Shown piece after piece: positions 1 to 6,136 of a DNA stretch of 7,090 bases. The DNA is from an uncultured Eubacteriales bacterium. Its GTDB lineage: Bacteria; Bacillota; Clostridia; Peptostreptococcales; Anaerovoracaceae. Each line of letters begins with the position of its first letter. Position 1 is the first letter of the stretch. Under the pieces are notes generated by a model. That model was not told where the DNA came from. It did not search any database and worked only from the letters and a program-made list of their open reading frames with translations. The DNA lies in assembly GCA_902797405.1 (NCBI GenBank), contig CADBSP010000068.1, positions 1 to 7,090 of the forward strand, read 5' to 3'. Made by a program: the position numbers and the translations under genes.

Positions 1-680
1 GCTCATACGCTTCCTCAGTACGGAATCAAAACAGCGTTTGTAGATATTCATAACCTTGAAGAAGTTGAGGCTGCGATTACGGAAGAAACCAAAGCAGTTT
101 TTATCGAGACCTTGGGTAATCCGAATAGTGACATACCGGATATTGAAGCGGTGGTTGAGGTTGCTCACAGGAACGGGATCCCTGTAGTTGTAGATAATAC
201 CTTTGGCACCCCATATCTAATCAGGCCAATTGAATTAGGCGCGGATATCGTCGTTCACTCCGCAACGAAATTCATAGGAGGACACGGCACGTTGAGAATA
301 CCAAGAAGGTGGTTGAGTTTTTAAACAAACATCCAAAGGTCGAGACGGTGAATCATCCATCAATTCCCGATCATCCAAATCACGCGCTTTACGAAAAGTA
401 TTTTCCCAATGGAGGTGCACCCATTTTCACATTTGATATCAAAGGCGGAAGAGATGAGGCTTGGGCATTTATAGATAAGCTTGAGATTTTCTCGCTTCTG
501 GCAAATGTGGCAGATTTGAAAAGCCTAGTCATACATCCTGCCTCAACGACACATTCACAACTATCGCCCACTGAGCTTGAATCTATAAACATCAAAGAAA
601 ACACGATAAGGCTTTCAATCGGAACGGAACATGTGGACGACATAATAAATGATTTAAAGTGTGGCCTGGATGAAGTATAA
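1..680 (+). pseudogene. metY: O-acetylhomoserine sulfhydrylase (aminocarboxypropyltransferase), internally deleted and frameshifted, 5' end off window
   Basis: Intact MetY is a cytosolic PLP enzyme that joins sulfide to O-acetylhomoserine to make homocysteine. Frame 1 is open from the first base (AHTLPQYGIKTAFVD, typical of about residue 110 of the family). It continues through ETLGNPNSDIPDI and VVVDNTFGTPYL to HSATKFIGGHGT, with the PLP-binding lysine at 268-270, and then hits a stop at 322-324. The conserved C-terminal part reads in another frame, from RHVENTKKVVEFLNKHPKVE (about 285) through DLKSLVIHPASTTHSQLS to a TAA at 678-680. Family members have about 80 residues between GGHGT and ERHxxN; these are absent. 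Both a deletion and a frame change are therefore present, and no full protein can be made. Everything else, including the reading frames on both sides, is clean, so the lesion is recent or an assembly error. It lies directly upstream of cysK on the same strand. The Cys/Met PLP-enzyme family is certain; MetY is favoured over MetB or MetZ by the AHTLPQYGI and GGHGT motifs. Confidence 0.9.
285..291 (+). other. Deletion junction in metY with inferred 7-base microhomology
   Basis: The seven bases CGGCACG can be read in both flanking frames. In frame 1 they belong to H-G-T (cac ggc acg), the end of GGHGT. In the downstream frame they give R-H-V (cgg cac gtt), the start of the family's ERHxxN motif. 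Upstream of 285 the second frame stops matching the family, and downstream of 291 the first frame stops matching, so the breakpoint lies within these bases. The intact parent sequence is not visible. The existence of two CGGCACG copies in it is an inference from conserved residues. Confidence 0.7.
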
Positions 681-681
681 T
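653..681 (+). promoter_or_regulatory. Possible sigma-A-type promoter for cysK
   Basis: A perfect TATAAT (676-681) overlaps the metY stop codon, with TTTAAA (653-658) exactly 17 bases upstream as a weak -35 box (4 of 6 matches to TTGACA). Initiation would fall near 688, giving a leader of roughly 35 bases before the cysK start. Such elements arise by chance in AT-rich DNA. The correct spacing and the position just ahead of a gene are the only support. Confidence 0.35.
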
Positions 682-708
682 ATATGAAAAGTTAAGTAAT
701 AAAGAAAA

Positions 709-714
709 AGAGGA
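709..714 (+). promoter_or_regulatory. Ribosome binding site of cysK
   Basis: AGAGGA lies 9 bases ahead of the ATG at 724, a suitable Shine-Dalgarno spacing. It fixes the cysK start, which also gives the usual family N-terminus. Confidence 0.7.
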
Positions 715-723
715 ATTCGAAAA

Positions 724-1659
724 ATGAAAAATATATATAAAGGAAACTGGGAACTTATTGGAAACACGCCTTTGGTGGAGATAGGAAACATCGAGAAGGA
801 ACTCGGACTTCAGGCGAAGGTTTTGGTGAAACTGGAGTATCTAAATCCTGCCGGAAGTGTTAAGGACAGAGTGGCAAAGGCCATGATAGAAGATGCTGAG
901 GAGAGAGGACTTTTGAAAGAAGGCTCCGTCATTATCGAGCCAACCAGCGGTAATACGGGGATAGGACTTGCGGCGCTCGCTTCATCAAAGGGATATAGAA
1001 TCATACTGACCATGCCCGAGACCATGAGCGAGGAGCGCAGAAACATCCTTAAGGCTTATGGTGCTGAGCTTGTTCTGACAGAAGGATCAAAGGGAATGAC
1101 AGGCGCAATTCAAAAGGCAGAGGAACTTGCCAAGGAGATTCCCAATAGTTTCATTCCGGGTCAGTTTGACAATCCGGCTAACCCAGCAGCCCACAAGGCG
1201 ACAACAGGTCCCGAAATTTGGAATGACACAGAGGGAAAGGTAGATATCTTTATAGCCGGAGTTGGTACTGGCGGAACCATAACCGGAGTCGGAGAATTCC
1301 TGAAGGAGAAGAATCCAAACGTCCGAATTGTTGCATTGGAGCCGAAAGACTCGCCCGTTCTTTCGGGCGGCAATGCCGGTCCCCACGGAATTCAAGGAAT
1401 CGGTGCGGGCTTTGTTCCCAAGGTTCTAAACACTGAAGTTTACGATGAAGTAATAACCGCGGATACCAAGGATGCGATAGAAACTGCCAAGCTTCTTGCC
1501 AAGAAGGAAGGAGTCTCCGTAGGCATCTCATCCGGTGCCGCACTCTGGGGCGCAATCGAGTTAGCCAATCGTCCCGAGAACCAAGGTAAAGTCATTGTTG
1601 CGCTTCTACCTGACAGCGGCGACAGATACTATTCGACGCCGATTTTCACCGAGGAATAA
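724..1659 (+). CDS. cysK: Cysteine synthase A (O-acetylserine sulfhydrylase)
   Basis: This 311-residue cytosolic PLP enzyme (fold type II) makes cysteine from O-acetylserine and sulfide. The N-terminal LIGNTPLVEI is the family signature. Lys47 in NPAGSVKDR is the expected PLP Schiff-base lysine. PTSGNTG (73-79) is the substrate/asparagine loop, GVGTGGT (179-185) binds the PLP phosphate, and PDSGDRYYST near the C-terminus carries the serine that contacts the PLP ring nitrogen. The length is normal for CysK and there is no CBS or other regulatory domain. The start follows AGAGGA by 9 bases. It sits 43 bases after the broken metY and 44 bases before the preferred metF start, all on one strand, consistent with a sulfur-assimilation cluster. 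A CysM-type enzyme is less likely, because the PTSGNTG and GGNAGPHGIQGIGAGF segments are those of CysK. Confidence 0.96.
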   Translation: MKNIYKGNWELIGNTPLVEIGNIEKELGLQAKVLVKLEYLNPAGSVKDRVAKAMIEDAEERGLLKEGSVIIEPTSGNTGIGLAALASSKGYRIILTMPETMSEERRNILKAYGAELVLTEGSKGMTGAIQKAEELAKEIPNSFIPGQFDNPANPAAHKATTGPEIWNDTEGKVDIFIAGVGTGGTITGVGEFLKEKNPNVRIVALEPKDSPVLSGGNAGPHGIQGIGAGFVPKVLNTEVYDEVITADTKDAIETAKLLAKKEGVSVGISSGAALWGAIELANRPENQGKVIVALLPDSGDRYYSTPIFTEE

Positions 1660-1674
1660 ATAATGATATATACT
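1645..1674 (+). promoter_or_regulatory. Possible internal promoter ahead of metF
   Basis: TTCACC (1645-1650) is separated by 18 bases from TATACT (1669-1674), resembling a sigma-A promoter overlapping the end of cysK. The -35 box matches only 4 of 6 consensus bases. It could let metF, the activation gene and metH be expressed separately from cysK. This is weak evidence in AT-rich spacer DNA. Confidence 0.25.
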
Positions 1675-1692
1675 ATAAACAAAAAGAAAAAT

Positions 1693-1696
1693 GGAG
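1693..1696 (+). promoter_or_regulatory. Ribosome binding site that decides the metF start
   Basis: GGAG lies 7 bases before the ATG at 1704 but only 1 base before the in-frame GTG at 1698. The ATG at 1704 is therefore preferred as the translation start. Confidence 0.6.
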
Positions 1697-1703
1697 AGTG
1701 TGT

Positions 1704-2564
1704 ATGTACATTAGAGATATTCTTGAAAAACATGACGTGACTCTGTCTTTTGAAGTTTTTCCGCCAAAGACCAGAGATAGCTTTGACTCGGTGGCAAAAG
1801 TATCAAGAGAAATAGCGGAGCTTAGGCCGCCCTTCATGAGTGTAACCTATGGAGCCGACGGCGGAGCATCAGAGTATACTGTTAATCTCGCCTCAGAGAT
1901 ACAGAATCAATATGGAACCGTTGTCCTGCCCCATCTTACTTGTGTTAATGCAGACAGAAAAATGGTGGAGTATATGCTGCGTCTTTATAGAAAAGAAGGC
2001 ATAAAAAACATCATGGCCTTAAGGGGAGATATACCCGAGACGGGAAGGCTATGCAATGACTTTCCATATGCAGCGGATCTCATAAGGACAATCAAAGAGA
2101 TGGATTCGGATATTTGTATAGGTGGAGCATGTTATCCAGAGGGACATGTTGAATCAAGGAATCCATCTGAAGACATTATGCATCTAAAAGAAAAAGTGGA
2201 AGCGGGATGTGATTTTCTTACCACTCAGATGTTCTTTGATAATCACACTATGTATAACTTTATGTATCGCATTAGGGAGGCAGGAATTGAGATTCCTGTT
2301 TTAGCAGGGATAATGCCCATAACCAATGAGAAGCAAGTGGCCAGGAGTGTAAAACTTTCAGGTGCTACAATTCCTCAACGTTTTCGCATGATGGTAGATA
2401 GATTTGGAAGCGACCCTGCGAAAATGAAGCAGGCGGGTATAATTTATGCTGCAGAACAAATAATAGATCTTATTTCTAATGGCATTAATCATATTCACGT
2501 TTACTCTATGAACAAACCCGAAATAGTAGAAGGACTTATGAAGAGTATGTCGGATATACTTTAG
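1704..2564 (+). CDS. metF: 5,10-methylenetetrahydrofolate reductase
   Basis: MetF is a TIM-barrel flavoprotein that reduces methylene-THF to 5-methyl-THF, the methyl donor used by MetH. The protein of 286 residues starts MYIRDILEKHDVTLSFEVFPPK. Glu17 in SFEVFPPK matches the catalytic glutamate of the family (E. coli Glu28). LRGDIP, with Asp109, corresponds to the flavin-contacting LRGD motif, and Gln175 in TTQMFFDN to the folate-binding glutamine. GGACYPEGH and PVLAGIMPI are also family signatures. It is the short bacterial form, lacking the C-terminal AdoMet-regulatory domain of eukaryotic MTHFR. A GTG two codons upstream is in frame, but the GGAG at 1693 is too close to it, so ATG 1704 is chosen. 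Its stop is 7 bases before the next start, implying co-transcription with the activation gene and metH. The electron donor cannot be told from sequence; no MetV homologue is next to it. Confidence 0.95.
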   Translation: MYIRDILEKHDVTLSFEVFPPKTRDSFDSVAKVSREIAELRPPFMSVTYGADGGASEYTVNLASEIQNQYGTVVLPHLTCVNADRKMVEYMLRLYRKEGIKNIMALRGDIPETGRLCNDFPYAADLIRTIKEMDSDICIGGACYPEGHVESRNPSEDIMHLKEKVEAGCDFLTTQMFFDNHTMYNFMYRIREAGIEIPVLAGIMPITNEKQVARSVKLSGATIPQRFRMMVDRFGSDPAKMKQAGIIYAAEQIIDLISNGINHIHVYSMNKPEIVEGLMKSMSDIL

Positions 2565-2571
2565 TTTAATT

Positions 2572-3264
2572 ATGCTATCAAAGACAGATAAAGACATAAA
2601 AATCAATATCAAGGAAGTCTATCGCTATTTAGGATATGGAAAGACTATACCTAGTGAAGACATGAGGGAAATGATTGATGTCTGTACTCAAGAGGTAATT
2701 GAGTGTTCAGAGCTGAGATTTATTGCGGAGCGATTTCCGGTTACGGAATCCACTGCTGAAGGGGAGCTATGTATCGGGGACTTAAAAATTGTAAGCAAAG
2801 CCCTCTCCAAAAATCTCATGGGCTGCAAAGAAGCATATTTAATGGGTGCCACCACAGGAATTGGAATCGATCGTTTAATAGCCAGAGCCGCTGTAATGGA
2901 TGTCACTAGAGCAGCAATCTATCAAGCGATAGGAGCAGCATACATAGAGGATTATTGCGACTATGTGAATGAAGAGATAAACATTATCGCGTGTAAGGAA
3001 AACTTGGAAACTATGCCTAGGTTTTCCCCTGGCTATGGTGATTTGTCTTTAGAGTATCAAAAAGACATTTCTCAAATTTTAAATCTATCAAAGAATGTAG
3101 GAATAAGCCTAACAGAGAGTAGAATAATGTCTCCAAGCAAGTCTGTAACAGCAATTATTGGATTAAAGGAAGATGGATCTTCAAAACCAAGTCGACTAAG
3201 TCGCGGCTCGGTAAAGAAATGCGGATTATGTGATATGGTAGACTGCCAATATAGGGAAAGATAA
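2572..3264 (+). CDS. Stand-alone methionine synthase reactivation-domain protein
   Basis: The 230-residue protein resembles the C-terminal activation domain of E. coli-type MetH, which uses AdoMet and an electron donor to re-methylate cobalamin oxidised to cob(II)alamin. Arg150 in RFSPGYGD matches the AdoMet-binding RxxPGY motif. LTESRIMSPSKSVTAIIG (about 180-197) matches the following LTES...P..SV segment, with Glu182. The helical ATTGIGIDRLIARAAVMDVTRAAIYQAIGAAYIEDYCD (about 92-129) is usual in free-standing homologues. The extreme C-terminus has a CxxCxxxxC motif (Cys217, Cys220, Cys225) not found in the E. coli domain, possibly a metal or iron-sulfur site. The neighbours support the role: metF is 7 bases upstream and a MetH lacking this domain is 8 bases downstream. 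There is no good Shine-Dalgarno before ATG 2572, so translation may be coupled to metF. The conserved INIKEVYRYLGYG near the N-terminus argues against a later start. Confidence 0.85.
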   Translation: MLSKTDKDIKINIKEVYRYLGYGKTIPSEDMREMIDVCTQEVIECSELRFIAERFPVTESTAEGELCIGDLKIVSKALSKNLMGCKEAYLMGATTGIGIDRLIARAAVMDVTRAAIYQAIGAAYIEDYCDYVNEEINIIACKENLETMPRFSPGYGDLSLEYQKDISQILNLSKNVGISLTESRIMSPSKSVTAIIGLKEDGSSKPSRLSRGSVKKCGLCDMVDCQYRER

Positions 3265-3272
3265 AAAAGAAA

Positions 3273-5642
3273 ATGCAAGAGAATAAACCAACAGACATAA
3301 GAAAAAAACTAAACAAGGAATGGGTTTTCCTTGATGGTGGAGCAGGAACCATGCTTCAATCTATGGGGCTAAAGGGTGGAGAGCTACCGGAAAGGTGGAA
3401 TATCCAACACCCAGACAGAGTGAAGTCCCTTTACCAAGGATATATTGATGCGGGTTCTATGGTGATAACAACCAATACTTTTGGTGCCAATAGATTGAAA
3501 TATCCAGAGGATTTAGAACAGGTTGTAAGTGCCGGAGTAAGAATTGCGATTGAAGCTAGGGGAGATAAAGACGTTTGTATCGCTTTGGATTTAGGTCCTA
3601 CAGGCAAATTACTTAAGCCTTTTGGAGATTTGGACTTTGAAGAAGCGGTCTCCATCTATGGTGAAATCGTTCGCATAGGTGAATCTGCCGGGGCTGACCT
3701 TATTCTAATAGAAACCATGAGTGATAGCTATGAACTTAAAGCGGCAGTTCTTGGAGCCAAGGAGAATTCTGATCTGCCGGTTTTTGCAACAGTCACCTTT
3801 GATAGTGGAAAAAAACTTTTAACTGGGGGTACAGTAAAATCCGTTGTACCTCTTTTAGAGGGGTTAAGGGTTGATGCTTTGGGAGTGAACTGCAGCCTTG
3901 GCCCGAAGGAGATGATTCCAATTATAAAGGAACTACGTGAAGAGACTTCAATTCCTATCATCGTAACACCCAATGCGGGACTTCCCAGAACAGAAAAAGG
4001 TGAGACTCGCTACGATATAGGTCCTGAGGAATTCTCGGATTTAATGGTGGAAATAGCAGACATGGGAGTTCAGTGTCTAGGAGGATGCTGCGGAACTACT
4101 CCAGAACATATAAGAAGAACTATAGAAAAATGCAAAGCTTTGCCCTTTGCTCCCAGTGAGGAAAAAGAAAAGACCTATGTAACGTCCTTTGCTCAGGCGG
4201 TGGAAATAGGAGGACCCACCAAAATTATAGGTGAGAGGATAAATCCCACCGGAAAGAAAAAACTCCAAGAAGCTCTAAGAACCGAGGACATATCATATAT
4301 TCTGAGTGAAGGAATAAAGCAAGAGGATAATGGGGCGGACATATTAGACGTAAATGTCGGTCTTCCGGATATAGATGAGCCCTTGATGATGGAAAAAGTG
4401 ATTAAGGAGCTTCAAGGGATAAGTGCGCTTCCTCTTCAGTTAGATACTGCAAATCCAAAGGCGCTGGAGAGAGGCCTTAGAATATATAACGGTAAAGCTA
4501 TGGTCAACTCTGTAAATGGTAAGAGGGAGAGTTTAGATGCCGTGCTTCCGTTGGTTGCAAAATACGGAGGCGTATTGGTTGGTCTTACTTTAGACGAAGA
4601 TGGAATTCCCGAGACTCCGGAAGGAAGACTTGAGATAGCAAAGACTATTTATTCAGAAGCCGCGAGGTACGGAATTCCTGCAAAGGATATTATTATAGAT
4701 GGACTAACATTGACTGTATCCGCAGATGCAGCTGCGGCAAAAACCACTCTAGCAACAATCAAAGCCGTAAAAGATGAACTGAAAGGGAATACAATTTTAG
4801 GTATCTCAAATGTATCCTTTGGACTTCCCCAAAGGGAATTAATCAACTCCAATTTTTTATCCATGGCGATTCTAAGCGGTCTGTCTTGTGCCATAATAAA
4901 CCCCGGAAACCAGACAATGATGGATGCCTATCGCGCGTCCATGGCTCTTTTGGGCTTTGATGAAAGTTGTGGGGAATACATTTCCGAATATGGGGACAGG
5001 ACAAAGTCAATTAGCCAGGAAATAACAATGAGCCTTTTTGAGAGTGTGGAGAGAGGCTTAAGTCAGAATGCTATTGATTCTGCTCGACAAGAGCTATTAT
5101 CCAGGGACCCCCTCGCAATAATAAATGAGGACATAATACCCGCTTTGGATAAGGTTGGACAAGGCTTTGAGAAGGGTACAATTTTCTTGCCGCAACTTTT
5201 GATGAGTGCTGAAGCTGCGAAGGGGGCATTCGATATAGTCAAAGGAGCCCTTCCGGAAAAACATGGTGATAGAAAAGGGGAAGTAATTGTTGCAACGGTT
5301 AAGGGCGATATTCACGATATTGGAAAGAATATAGTGAGAGTCCTTTTGGAAAATTATGGTTTCAATGTAATAGACTTGGGAAAGGACGTGGCTCCGGAAA
5401 AAATTGTCCAAGTGGCGAAAGAAAAGAGTATTAAATTGGTGGGGTTAAGCGCCCTTATGACTACAACGGTTGTTAGCATGCAAGAAACCATAGAAATGTT
5501 AAGACGAGAGTGTCCTAATGTCAAGGTGGTAGTAAGCGGAGCGGTTTTAACTCAAACCTATTCGGATATGATGGGTGCGGATCACTATGCCAAGGACGCC
5601 ATGGGAACCGTCCGATATGCTGAGCAGGTGTTAGGCGTGTAA
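3273..5642 (+). CDS. metH: Cobalamin-dependent methionine synthase, three-module form lacking the activation domain
   Basis: MetH moves a methyl group from 5-methyl-THF through cobalamin to homocysteine, giving methionine. The 789 residues hold, in order: a homocysteine/zinc barrel (about 15-300) starting LDGGAGTML, with zinc ligands Cys207 (GVNCSLGP), Cys272 and Cys273 (GGCCGTTPEH); a pterin-binding barrel (about 315-570) starting IGERINPTGKKKL (from 319), with DILDVNVGLPDID and LPLQLDTANP; the cobalamin cap (about 580-660, FEKGTIFLPQLLMSAEAA); and the B12-binding Rossmann domain (about 665-789) with GDIHDIGKN, where Asp679, His681 and Gly684 form DxHxxG. Ser726 in VGLSALMTT completes the Asp-His-Ser ligand relay. 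The protein ends after this domain; E. coli MetH (about 1,227 residues) carries an activation domain beyond it, and here the preceding gene supplies that. A purine-rich AGGGAAAG (3253-3260), overlapping the end of the preceding gene, probably serves as ribosome binding site. All catalytic ligands are present. Confidence 0.97.
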   Translation: MQENKPTDIRKKLNKEWVFLDGGAGTMLQSMGLKGGELPERWNIQHPDRVKSLYQGYIDAGSMVITTNTFGANRLKYPEDLEQVVSAGVRIAIEARGDKDVCIALDLGPTGKLLKPFGDLDFEEAVSIYGEIVRIGESAGADLILIETMSDSYELKAAVLGAKENSDLPVFATVTFDSGKKLLTGGTVKSVVPLLEGLRVDALGVNCSLGPKEMIPIIKELREETSIPIIVTPNAGLPRTEKGETRYDIGPEEFSDLMVEIADMGVQCLGGCCGTTPEHIRRTIEKCKALPFAPSEEKEKTYVTSFAQAVEIGGPTKIIGERINPTGKKKLQEALRTEDISYILSEGIKQEDNGADILDVNVGLPDIDEPLMMEKVIKELQGISALPLQLDTANPKALERGLRIYNGKAMVNSVNGKRESLDAVLPLVAKYGGVLVGLTLDEDGIPETPEGRLEIAKTIYSEAARYGIPAKDIIIDGLTLTVSADAAAAKTTLATIKAVKDELKGNTILGISNVSFGLPQRELINSNFLSMAILSGLSCAIINPGNQTMMDAYRASMALLGFDESCGEYISEYGDRTKSISQEITMSLFESVERGLSQNAIDSARQELLSRDPLAIINEDIIPALDKVGQGFEKGTIFLPQLLMSAEAAKGAFDIVKGALPEKHGDRKGEVIVATVKGDIHDIGKNIVRVLLENYGFNVIDLGKDVAPEKIVQVAKEKSIKLVGLSALMTTTVVSMQETIEMLRRECPNVKVVVSGAVLTQTYSDMMGADHYAKDAMGTVRYAEQVLGV

Positions 5643-5738
5643 CGTCAGTCCGCGCAGGTTCATTATCACAGGTACACAATACGGATATCTATTTCCATGA
5701 AGCCGTGACTTGTTATAAATTGTTACTGGTTACCGAAT

Positions 5739-5767
5739 CCTTTATTTTTGACCTTTTATTTTTACCC
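5739..5767. repeat. Imperfect tandem repeat, T-rich, period about 13
   Basis: CCTTTATTTTTGA (5739-5751) is followed by CCTTTTATTTTTA (5752-5764) and then CCC. The two units differ by one inserted T and a lost G. It lies in the pyrimidine-rich part of the spacer. Its function is unknown and may be nil. Confidence 0.45.
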
Positions 5768-5794
5768 TTTCAGTACTTGCGTATCCGTCCGATT

Positions 5795-5823
5795 CAAAAA
5801 CTGTAGGCAAAGGGCAAAAACTG
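5795..5823. repeat. Nine-base direct repeat CAAAAACTG, 20-base period
   Basis: CAAAAACTG occurs at 5795-5803 and again at 5815-5823. The second copy is just upstream of where the following frame begins to look protein-coding. Such short repeats can mark deletion or insertion scars, but could also be chance. Confidence 0.4.
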
Positions 5824-5834
5824 CGTCTGCCCAC

Positions 5835-6128
5835 GTGAAGATCTGCGAAGCTGCGGGACCGATTGGTGCAGATTTAAGTAAGTATGAGGGACTTAAGCTA
5901 CATGGGGCTACGGTGACAGGAATTCTAGAGGCATATAATATGTGTCAACTGCAGCCGGACCCCGGTTTTTCGGATGACAATAATTATCTGAAGAATGTAA
6001 TTGCTGAGGAGGCGCATCTTGATTGCTTCGGGGAATTGCCTGAGGAGAAAGTAATCCTGGCAGATGGAACGGATGTGACAGAGGAAGTTTTGAAAGCAGA
6101 AAAATGGTTGATTGAGAATAGCTTTTAG
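5835..6128 (+). CDS. Unrecognised protein, probably the 3' remnant of a larger gene
   Basis: I do not recognise this protein. The frame is open from a TTG at 5748 to TAG 6126-6128 (126 codons). The first 25-30 residues (MTFYFYPFSTCVSVRFKNC) look like translated spacer. The sequence becomes protein-like from about KICEAAGPIGADLSKYEGLKLHGATVTGILEAYN, so GTG 5835 is used as a nominal start (97 codons plus stop). An ATG at 5940 is another possibility. No site has a convincing Shine-Dalgarno. The rest is acidic and soluble-looking (FSDDNNYLKNVIAEEAHLDCFGELPEEK, then ILADGTDVTEEVLKAEKWLIENSF) and has no membrane segment or signal peptide. The ending reads like a natural C-terminus with an amphipathic helix. 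The lack of a good start and the abrupt appearance of coding character after a repeat-rich spacer suggest a 5'-truncated gene. Its stop is 8 bases from that of the convergent downstream gene. Confidence 0.4.
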   Translation: MKICEAAGPIGADLSKYEGLKLHGATVTGILEAYNMCQLQPDPGFSDDNNYLKNVIAEEAHLDCFGELPEEKVILADGTDVTEEVLKAEKWLIENSF

Positions 6129-6136
6129 GGTGTAAT

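Larger units (their letters stand above)
5643..5834. other. Spacer after metH with no recognisable gene
   Basis: This stretch separates the methionine cluster from the next locus. No frame gives a recognisable protein, and no stem-loop followed by a T-run is visible, so the metH operon terminator is not identified. The stretch holds paired TTGTTA (5710-5715 and 5720-5725), a T-rich imperfect tandem repeat (5739-5767) and a 9-base direct repeat (5795-5823). A weak GGGCA/TGCCC inverted pair (5812-5816 and 5828-5832) lies near its right end. It may contain the scar of a lost 5' gene portion. Confidence 0.6.

Noticed and set aside
309..680. A separate 123-residue gene starting at GTG 309
   Set aside because: The sequence is the C-terminal part of MetY and family-like residues (RHVENTKK) continue upstream of 309 to the junction, so this is the second half of the broken gene, not an independent one.
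681..723. SAM riboswitch or T-box leader ahead of cysK
   Set aside because: The spacer is only 43 bases and has no stems; both elements need well over 80 bases of structured leader.
1698..1703. GTG at 1698 as the metF start
   Set aside because: The only ribosome site, GGAG at 1693-1696, is one base away, whereas ATG 1704 has a 7-base spacing and gives the usual N-terminus.
5643..5740. tRNA-like sequence around GGTTCATTATC
   Set aside because: The T-loop-like string has no matching acceptor stem, anticodon arm or CCA-proximal pairing around it.
5812..5832. Possible rho-independent terminator (GGGCA ... TGCCC)
   Set aside because: The stem is only 5 base pairs with an 11-base loop and no following T-run.
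5748..5834. N-terminal extension of the downstream frame from TTG 5748
   Set aside because: The residues are unlike a normal protein N-terminus, the start codon is TTG without a ribosome site, and the stretch overlaps spacer repeats.
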